From positions 1 to 5,061 of the forward strand of contig DMTJ01000308.1 in NCBI GenBank assembly GCA_003477185.1: 5,061 nucleotides of DNA, written 5' to 3'. Positions 1 through 5,061 of this stretch are shown one piece after another. Each line of letters begins with the position of its first letter. Position 1 is the stretch's first letter. This DNA comes from Lentisphaeria bacterium. GTDB taxonomy: Bacteria > Verrucomicrobiota > Lentisphaeria > JABSQK01 > UBA12247. Position numbers and translations under genes: made by a program. A model generated the notes under the pieces. It was given only the letters and a program-made list of their open reading frames with translations. It was not told the origin of the DNA and searched no databases.

Positions 1-2077
1 AGATCTCAGCCAGAGCGGAGAGATGCTGTTTCGGAGCAGATTCCGGGCTGATCACAAGAAAAATTACGCGGAGGCTCTCGCCGCTCAGCTGGCAGGTGAT
101 GCTCTTCTTGAGCTTGGCAACGAGGACGACTGATTCTGTGATGTCGTCTGTGTAGGCGTGGGGCAGGCCCACTTCATAGCCAATATAGCAGGAGTAGTCG
201 TTGCATTGGTGCTCCAACCTTTCCTCGAGGGCTGGAATGTCGATCTTACGATTCTGGGCGAGCCGGTCGAGTAATTCGCGGAACAGATCGGTCAGGGTGG
301 TGGCTTCAGAGATGATAATCCAATTTGGGGAGGTGTTGAACTCGGGCCTGACATCGAATGGCAGAAAGCTGAGGACTTGGCATTTCTGATCTGGCTGGCC
401 GAAGAAAGCTGGCTGGAGTTCGTCGGCTTGGGCACACATCAAGACGCGGTCTGGATGGCGCAGCTTGGCGGGCTCAGTATCGCTGACGAAGAGGCGGAGG
501 TCGTGCTCCTGAACGTTTGCGGTAACCATCTTGCCGAGGGCAAGTTGGTCCCAGACAATCTGCCCGCGAGAGTCTGACTCGTGGGGTTGCATGCCGTGCT
601 GTACGCCGTAGCGGTAAAGATGGACTTCTCGATCAAGCTGGTGCCAGCGCTCGCAAATCAGCAAGTTCAGCCCGCTGTTGGTGGTGACTGCGAGGACGTT
701 TCCGATACCGAACAGCTCCGGGTACTCTTCTGCGGTGACGGTGAGTGCATCGTCGCAGAGCGCGTTCAAGCCGCTGCGGCGGGCCTGGGCAATGTTGCGA
801 GGGTCGGTATCGATGAGAACTACATCTTTCCCGCACTTGAGAATGAACTTGGCGACAGCTCTGGCCAGGGGATGCGCGCCGGCGATGAGCCAGCCGCTGG
901 GGTGACGCTCGAGGACGTTGAGCAGCTTACCGACGGCGCCCGCGCTGAAGCCCTGCACGAGGACGGTCCCGGCGATGACGGAATAGGTGAAGATCTCCAG
1001 AAACCACGCTTGTTCATTCCGCTCTTGAAGAGAGAGGGCAAAGAGAGAGGCCATAGAGGCGGCGACGATCCCGCGCGGCGCGATCCAACTGAGAAAAAGC
1101 TTCTCTCGCAGGGAGAGCGAGGAGCCCAAGGTGGAGGCGAAGATGTTTGCCGGGCGCGCGACAAACATGACGAGGGCTACGGCCAGGACTCCCTGCCAGC
1201 CGGTCTGCTGAAACTGTGAGATATCCAGTTTGGCCGCAAGCAGGACAAAGAGCAGGCCGATCAGCAGCTCTATTAGCTCGGCTTTGTAGCGCTTGAGCTG
1301 CTTCACTTGCTCGCCGGCCAGCGAGCCGACCACGAAGCCAGCGATGGTGACCGAGAGCAGCCCGCTCTCGTGGGCTACGAGGTCGGACAGAGCGAAGATG
1401 CCGATGGCGGAGGCAATGGCAAAGATGTTGAGGTGATCTGCCGGAACCCAACGTTTGCGAATGACTCCCGCCAGCGCCAGACCAGCTATCAGGCCAATGC
1501 CGACGCCGATGACGATGCGGAGGATGAGCTCGTTTAGCGCTTTCTCGCCGCTGCCGATGATCCACTCGAAGCAGAGCAGGGCAGCGAAGACGCCAATCGG
1601 GTCAATCAGGACGCCTTCCCAGTGAAGGATGTGATGCAGTCTCTTTTTGACCCGGATCCTTTTGAGCAAGGGGGCGATCACGGTGGGCCCGGTGACGATG
1701 ATCAGGCTGCCGGATAGAAACGAGAGCGGCCAGCTGTGCCCGAACACATAGTGGACGGTTAAGGCAGAACCAGCCCAGGTGATCAGCACCCCCACGGTGA
1801 GCATGCCCACGATCTCGCGTGACGCCTGGCGGTAGCCCTTGGGGTCGAGCGTGAGCCCGCCTTCGAACAGAATCAGGCCGACGGACAGACCGATGATGGT
1901 CTTGAGACCTTCTCCAAGTACATCCGGTGCGATGAGATTCAAGCCGTATGGGCCGACCAGTACGCCACCGAGTAACAGGACTACGATGGCCGAAACTCGC
2001 ATGGCGTGGGCAAGCAGGACGAACATTACGCCGAAACATAGCGCGCCAGCGAATGTGGTGAGGATGCTGTGTGTCAA
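1..2077 (-). CDS. Na+/H+ antiporter (CPA1/NhaP type) fused to RCK-like and PTS EIIA domains, 3' partial
   Basis: The frame is open for 692 codons and runs off the left edge. It is probably an inner-membrane cation/proton exchanger with two cytoplasmic regulatory domains. Residues about 5-390 form roughly 12-13 hydrophobic segments. They carry CPA1 landmarks: LFEGGL (E72), VTGPT (T129), WEGVLIDP (E154, D159, the ion-binding Asp region) and APRGIVAA (R335). Their spacing fits NhaP proteins as I remember them. Residues about 395-510 resemble a TrkA-N/RCK Rossmann domain: IAGAHPLAR at 398-406, then an acidic strand end at D423. Residues about 585-692 match fructose-type PTS EIIA, with GLPHAYTD carrying the phospho-acceptor candidate H640. 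About 40 residues are probably missing beyond the edge. I chose TTG at 2077 because it keeps the first membrane segment whole. The nearest in-frame ATG, at residue 18, would cut into that segment. No clear Shine-Dalgarno precedes the TTG. The gap to the pilT-like stop is 12 bases, so cotranscription is likely. The transported ion (Na+, Li+ or K+) cannot be read from sequence. Confidence 0.88.
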   Translation of the reverse strand, partial: MTHSILTTFAGALCFGVMFVLLAHAMRVSAIVVLLLGGVLVGPYGLNLIAPDVLGEGLKTIIGLSVGLILFEGGLTLDPKGYRQASREIVGMLTVGVLITWAGSALTVHYVFGHSWPLSFLSGSLIIVTGPTVIAPLLKRIRVKKRLHHILHWEGVLIDPIGVFAALLCFEWIIGSGEKALNELILRIVIGVGIGLIAGLALAGVIRKRWVPADHLNIFAIASAIGIFALSDLVAHESGLLSVTIAGFVVGSLAGEQVKQLKRYKAELIELLIGLLFVLLAAKLDISQFQQTGWQGVLAVALVMFVARPANIFASTLGSSLSLREKLFLSWIAPRGIVAASMASLFALSLQERNEQAWFLEIFTYSVIAGTVLVQGFSAGAVGKLLNVLERHPSGWLIAGAHPLARAVAKFILKCGKDVVLIDTDPRNIAQARRSGLNALCDDALTVTAEEYPELFGIGNVLAVTTNSGLNLLICERWHQLDREVHLYRYGVQHGMQPHESDSRGQIVWDQLALGKMVTANVQEHDLRLFVSDTEPAKLRHPDRVLMCAQADELQPAFFGQPDQKCQVLSFLPFDVRPEFNTSPNWIIISEATTLTDLFRELLDRLAQNRKIDIPALEERLEHQCNDYSCYIGYEVGLPHAYTDDITESVVLVAKLKKSITCQLSGESLRVIFLVISPESAPKQHLSALAEI

Positions 2078-2089
2078 AACAAGGCCGGG

Positions 2090-3187
2090 TTAGCCAATGA
2101 TCACGCTGTCGTTGCCGAGGAAGATGCCGCGTAGGTTCATCTTGAGAGCTTCCGGGTTGGTTGCGGCTGACAGCGCCACCTCCTCCGTAATCTTACCCTC
2201 ATCCACCAGGCCCATGAGGCACTGGTTGAAGGACATCATGCCGTCGCCTGCGGATGCCTCGATGGCCTGCATCAAGGTATTGACGCGGTCTTCTTCCAGG
2301 AGCTTTTTAATCAGTCCTGTATTGATCATCACCTCGAGGGCTGGGACGACGCCTTTGCCGATGGCGCGTGGCATTAGGCGCTGGCAGACGATGGCTCGCA
2401 GATTGTTCGCCAGGGCCATGAGAATCTCACGTCGCTCCTCGTTGGGATAGAAGTCGAGAATACGCTGGATGGACTGGGCAGCGTTGGAGGTATGAAGGGT
2501 TGACATCACCATATGGCCGGTGTCCGCGGCGGTGAGCGCGGCATCGAAACTCTCGCGGCGACGCATCTCACCGACCACGATCACGTCTGGGTCCTGGCGT
2601 AGAGCCGCCACCAGCGCAGAATCGAAGGTGATGCAGTCTAGGCCGACTTCGCGCTGCTCGAAGACGGAGCGACTATCTTCGAAGATGTACTCGATCGGGT
2701 CTTCAATGGTAATGATGTGCCTGGCGAACTTCGCATTCATATGCTGGAGCATGCAGGCCATCGAGGTGGACTTGCCAGAGCCGGTGGTACCGGTGACGAG
2801 GATGATTCCTCGCTCAGATTCTGCCAAGTCAAGCAAGACTGGCGGGAGTCCGAGTGCACCGAGATTGGGGACCTTGTCCTTGACGTGACGGAAGGTCAGC
2901 GAACGCAGGCCGCGCTGGCGATGAAAGTTTACCCGAAAACGACCGACATCGTCCTCGGACCAGGCGAAGTCGGCGTCGCCAGTCTCGATGTATTTGTTCA
3001 TGTCTCGTTCAGTGACGACCTCGCTGAGCGCCTGGTCAAGGAACTGGGGCGTGACTGTAAAGTCGGAGATTTCCACAAGCTGTGCATCTACGCGTAGAAT
3101 GACGGTGCTGTTTTCGCGGATATGCCAATCAGATGCACCGGCTTCTATGCCGGTCTCGAGAATTGGGCCAAAGGTGGATCTACCCAT
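2090..3187 (-). CDS. pilT: PilT/PilU-family type IV pilus retraction ATPase
   Basis: A 365-residue secretion-superfamily ATPase of normal PilT length. In this family, hexameric cytoplasmic ATPases at the base of the type IV pilus drive pilin disassembly, retraction and twitching. The N-terminal PAS-like domain (about 1-100) contains the usual ASDWHI start and GRFRVNFHRQRG. The ATPase core has Walker A GTTGSGKST (123-131), the Asp box ITIEDPIEYIF (149-159), Walker B DPDVIVVGEMR (189-199, catalytic E197) and the His box TGHMVMSTLHT (213-223). The C-terminal region has GLIKKLLEE where classical PilT has AIRNLIRE, so the protein could be a PilU-like paralogue rather than the main retraction motor. 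The usual GEMRD reads GEMRR here. The ATG start is supported by an AGGAAG ribosome binding site five bases upstream. The ESF...AADTGH and NPEALKMNLRGIFL signatures recall Verrucomicrobiota homologues. The antiporter follows 12 bases downstream in the same frame. Confidence 0.93.
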   Translation of the reverse strand: MGRSTFGPILETGIEAGASDWHIRENSTVILRVDAQLVEISDFTVTPQFLDQALSEVVTERDMNKYIETGDADFAWSEDDVGRFRVNFHRQRGLRSLTFRHVKDKVPNLGALGLPPVLLDLAESERGIILVTGTTGSGKSTSMACMLQHMNAKFARHIITIEDPIEYIFEDSRSVFEQREVGLDCITFDSALVAALRQDPDVIVVGEMRRRESFDAALTAADTGHMVMSTLHTSNAAQSIQRILDFYPNEERREILMALANNLRAIVCQRLMPRAIGKGVVPALEVMINTGLIKKLLEEDRVNTLMQAIEASAGDGMMSFNQCLMGLVDEGKITEEVALSAATNPEALKMNLRGIFLGNDSVIIG

Positions 3188-3242
3188 TGCTGCTTCCTGT
3201 CATTCGTAATTCGCGGACAATGTGACCGTACTATAGCGGAGT
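3188..3242 (-). other. Intergenic gap between amidotransferase pseudogene and pilT-like gene
   Basis: This 55-base stretch is the only noncoding interval longer than 12 bases. It contains the ribosome binding site and the -10 part of a possible promoter. I see no strong hairpin followed by a T-run in either direction, so readthrough transcription from the kinase side remains possible. Confidence 0.6.
3193..3198 (-). promoter_or_regulatory. Shine-Dalgarno site of the pilT-like gene
   Basis: On the minus strand this reads AGGAAG, followed by CAGCA and the ATG at 3187-3185. The five-base spacing is near optimal, and this fixes the pilT-like start codon. Confidence 0.75.
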
Positions 3243-3257
3243 TTAGGCTTGCGTCAT
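3230..3257 (-). promoter_or_regulatory. Possible sigma70-type promoter ahead of the pilT-like gene
   Basis: On the minus strand, ATGACG (3257-3252, 4 of 6 matches to TTGACA), a 16-base spacer and TATAGT (3235-3230, 5 of 6 matches to TATAAT) precede the pilT-like ATG by about 43 bases. The -35 box lies in the last codons of the amidotransferase pseudogene and the -10 box lies in the 55-base gap. It could let pilT and the antiporter be transcribed independently of the kinase. Matches of this quality occur by chance, so this is tentative. Confidence 0.3.
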
Positions 3258-3933
3258 TGTCTGGATCCGTAGGATTGCAGCCAATTTTTCGTGCAGGTGT
3301 GAATAGGCCGCCTTAGGTTCGGCGGAGATTGTGGCCTTAGACTGTATAAAAGCGCCCGCTCGGTGCAGGTCTTCGGGGCAGTGCTGGAGTAGGCTATCCG
3401 CCGAATCGAGTGTGGTCTCGAGATGGGACTGCAGGCCGATGACGCGCTCGCCATAGCGGGAGGCCTGGTTGGTGCAGGCTGCGGATTTCGCAAGAAGTGT
3501 GGCACCGCTCGGCAGTGATAACGTCTCTCCGTGCCAGTTAAAGGCGCGGGTTGTCTCGGGGAACTCGGGAGCGCCAGGAGGCTGAATTGGGAACCAGCCG
3601 ATCTCAGACTCTGGACTCGCGGTGATGGTGGCACCAAGAGCCTTTGCGATCAGCTGCGCGCCGAGGCAGCTGCCGAACATGGCGGTTTGCGTCTTGCAGG
3701 TGGCTCGGATCTAGGCGAGCTCGCGCTCCAGTCAAGGGGATGCGTGATCATGCGTGCACACGCCTGGTGCCGGCCACTATGATGAGCAGATGGTGGGTGC
3801 CGGCGTCAGGGACTTGCTTATTCAGATAAAGCCGGATTCGGCTGAGCTGAAGGTGAGAGTGCGAACTCCGCAACCAGGGCGCGATGGCATCAAGGCTCTC
3901 GAGCGGGACGTGCTGAAGCCAGTGGACCTTCAC
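3243..3933 (-). pseudogene. Class I glutamine amidotransferase (GMP synthase-like), disrupted by a frameshift and two stops
   Basis: The N-terminal piece starts at GTG 3933 with [12 protein letters not shown], a typical opening for stand-alone class I glutamine amidotransferases. It stays open for 61 residues to TGA at 3750-3748. The C-terminal piece is one frame away. It has the nucleophile loop FGSCLGAQLIAKALG (Cys codon 3668-3666), then FNWHGETLSLP, then GLQSHLETT with His at 3425-3423 and Glu at 3419-3417, ending at TAA 3245-3243. In this second frame, TGA (3734-3732) stands where a PWLE-type Trp is expected and TAG (3713-3711) stands before IRA. The usual GGPMS loop reads AGTRR. Repaired, the gene would give about 230 residues, normal for the family, which hydrolyses glutamine to deliver ammonia to an unknown acceptor. 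The kinase stop overlaps its start as GTGA. Sequencing error in this 60-base patch is the main alternative to true decay. Confidence 0.83.
3930..3933 (-). other. GTGA stop/start overlap joining kinase and amidotransferase
   Basis: On the minus strand the bases GTGA contain both the GTG start of the amidotransferase and the TGA stop of the kinase. A GGGAG a few bases upstream may help initiation. Such four-base overlaps usually mark translationally coupled genes in one operon. Here the coupling is retained although the downstream gene is broken. Confidence 0.7.
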
Positions 3934-5061
3934 TCGCTCCCGGGCATGAGTCGTGCACGGCCCCCGTCGATCGGGAAGGTGAGTGAGACGACGGTGCCAG
4001 CCGCTTGCCTGCTTTCGATCGCGAGGGTTCCGCCATGCTCGCGTACGATGCGTTCGACAATCATGAGCCCCAGCCCGCTACCGTCCTCGCGCGTGGTGAA
4101 CTGTGGCTGGAAAATGCGGTCCAGCTTGGTCGGGTTCACGCCGCGGCCAGTGTCTGCGAAGTGAATGGTGACGTCATAGTCGGTGGGCTGCAAAGACAGC
4201 GTCAGCTGACCGCCGTCGGGCATGGCCTGGATGGCGTTGTTGATGATGTTATAGAATGCCTGCTTGAGTTGGTCGGAGTCAGCGTCGATAGTAGGGACGT
4301 GCGTGGGCCAGTTGATTTCTACTAGCGTGCCACGGTCCTCAATTTCGCGGCGGAGGAAGCTGATGGTCTCGCTGAGCAGGTCCTTGAGATTTACTGGCTC
4401 AAGCTGAGGCTGTGCAGGACGCAGGGCGCGCAGAAACTGGGTGATGATACCGTCGAGCCGCTTGACTTCGGCCTGGGCGATCTCGACCGACTTTTTGGCC
4501 TCCTCAAGGTCTGGAGCATCATGGCTGAGATTGCGCTGGAGCAACTGGAGGTGGATGGTGAGACCATTTAGTGGGTTACCGATCTCGTGCGCGACACCAG
4601 CGGCGAGGGTCGTAATGGCTTCGGCACGGCCTGCTTCCACCCGGCTGTCGCTGCTGTGGTGCAGATCAGTAATGTCGCTGAGCAGTATGGCCGCCAGTGC
4701 TTCGCCGTTGCTATCGGCTTCGAGCGGGACGAGATGGAATTGTAGAAAGCGCTCCACGGGATAGGTGACGCGTAGCTCGCGGCGAGCGGCCCATTCCCAT
4801 TGCTCCGGCGGTCGGTCCATGAGTTTCTGCCACTCAAGGCCGCGAAGGTAGCGATCGATGGTGTGACCTTCGCGAGAGGCGCGATCTCCTGGCATCCCTA
4901 GCAGGGCGATGGCGGCATCGTTTACAAAACGCAGGGTGAGCTTGTGATCGATGATGATCACGCCTTCGCGGATTGTGGCGAAGATGGTATCCAGAAAGCC
5001 TTTTTCGCGTGCAATCTTGAGGATGTAGTTCTGGACGCCAGCCGGATCGAGTCGGTCGAGC
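3930..5061 (-). CDS. Two-component sensor histidine kinase, PAS-HisKA-HATPase_c (NtrB type), 5' partial
   Basis: The frame enters from the right edge with 376 complete codons visible. The start lies outside the window, and the in-frame GTG at 4961 is the Val of EGVIIIDH, not a start. Visible residues about 20-135 are a PAS sensor domain (EGVIIID, FVNDAA, then LLSDIT at its end). HisKA has [12 protein letters not shown] with the phospho-acceptor His at 4589-4587 (visible residue 158). HATPase_c has the N box [10 protein letters not shown] (271-280), G1 DTGRG (303-307) and G2 GSGLGL (327-332). The F-box region reads FQPQFTT instead of the common FEPFFTT. No transmembrane segment is visible, so it looks cytosolic or is anchored only by the unseen N-terminus. 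HEIGNPL is typical of NtrB/PilS/AtoS-like kinases that phosphorylate sigma54-type regulators, but no response regulator gene is in the window. The TGA stop overlaps the next start. The signal is unknown. A PilS-like role is possible given the pilT-like gene downstream, but unproven. Confidence 0.93.
   Translation of the reverse strand, partial: LDRLDPAGVQNYILKIAREKGFLDTIFATIREGVIIIDHKLTLRFVNDAAIALLGMPGDRASREGHTIDRYLRGLEWQKLMDRPPEQWEWAARRELRVTYPVERFLQFHLVPLEADSNGEALAAILLSDITDLHHSSDSRVEAGRAEAITTLAAGVAHEIGNPLNGLTIHLQLLQRNLSHDAPDLEEAKKSVEIAQAEVKRLDGIITQFLRALRPAQPQLEPVNLKDLLSETISFLRREIEDRGTLVEINWPTHVPTIDADSDQLKQAFYNIINNAIQAMPDGGQLTLSLQPTDYDVTIHFADTGRGVNPTKLDRIFQPQFTTREDGSGLGLMIVERIVREHGGTLAIESRQAAGTVVSLTFPIDGGRARLMPGSE

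Noticed and set aside
581..1219. Plus-strand open frame of 212 codons (and other plus-strand frames such as 2097-2450 and 2520-2888)
   Set aside because: It is antisense to the antiporter (the others to pilT), whose minus-strand frames have clear family motifs throughout. The plus-strand products are low-complexity and Arg/Gly/Ala/Asp-biased, with no recognisable motif.
1595..1700. Antiporter motif changes (TGP for the common TDP, IDP for ND) as signs of inactivity
   Set aside because: WEGxLIDP and VTGPT are, as far as I recall, normal for a large CPA1 subgroup, and the key Asp (D159) and the PRG arginine (R335) are present.
1014..2039. Minus-strand frames of 183 (1014-1565) and 145 codons (1602-2039)
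   Set aside because: They are out-of-frame readings of the antiporter. Their Arg/His/Ser-rich products are typical of shadow frames in GC-rich genes, and the antiporter frame continues unbroken through both.
3188..3242. Riboswitch, small RNA or terminator in the 55-base gap
   Set aside because: Too short for a known riboswitch class, no stable stem followed by a T-run, and its content is accounted for by the ribosome binding site and a possible -10 box.
3243..3680. C-terminal amidotransferase piece as an independent small gene starting at ATG 3680
   Set aside because: The ATG sits directly before the nucleophile loop, so the product would lack the first half of the Rossmann-like fold. It also lacks a clear ribosome binding site.
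3732..3750. UGA codons in the amidotransferase as selenocysteine or programmed recoding sites
   Set aside because: The first UGA terminates the N-terminal frame, and the second is in another frame where Trp is expected. A UAG also follows and the nearby conserved loop is degenerate. I saw no SECIS-like hairpin. Decay or sequence error is simpler.
4944..4961. Inverted repeat GTGATC-N6-GATCAC as a possible operator
   Set aside because: It lies inside the kinase PAS coding sequence and is explained by the codons for the conserved VIIIDH segment.

Overview
All recognisable genes lie on the minus strand, so transcription runs from right to left. The order is: a two-component sensor histidine kinase (start beyond the right edge), a broken class I glutamine amidotransferase gene, a PilT/PilU-family pilus retraction ATPase, and a large Na+/H+ antiporter (end beyond the left edge). 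The plus-strand open frames are all antisense shadows of these genes. No RNA gene, mobile element, CRISPR array or long repeat was found, and no gene-free stretch exceeds 55 bases.

The base composition is moderately GC-rich, and PilT indicates a Gram-negative bacterium. The ESF...AADTGHxVxSTLHTxNAxQS...RILDF stretch of the ATPase, together with its C-terminal NPEALKMNLRGIFL, looks most like PilT paralogues I recall from Verrucomicrobiota (Opitutae-like). This is a judgement from memory, not a search result.

Region by region. 3930-5061: NtrB-type kinase with a PAS domain, HisKA and HATPase_c, missing only its extreme N-terminus. 3243-3933: amidotransferase whose GTG start overlaps the kinase stop as GTGA; a frameshift and two nonsense codons within about 60 bases separate an N-terminal piece from a C-terminal piece that still carries Cys, His and Glu of the catalytic triad. 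3188-3242: 55-base gap with a good ribosome binding site and a plausible promoter. 2090-3187: intact PilT-like ATPase. 1-2077: an uninterrupted frame of 692 codons that starts 12 bases after the ATPase stop and runs off the left edge. It joins a CPA1 (NhaP-type) transporter core, a degenerate TrkA-N/RCK-like domain and a fructose-type PTS EIIA domain with its phosphorylatable histidine.

The most interesting item is this antiporter-RCK-EIIA fusion, which suggests ion/proton exchange controlled by phosphotransferase signalling. Next come the amidotransferase pseudogene with its clustered lesions, and the tight, same-frame pilT-antiporter junction. A functional tie between the kinase, pilus retraction and ion exchange can only be inferred from the shared orientation and spacing.
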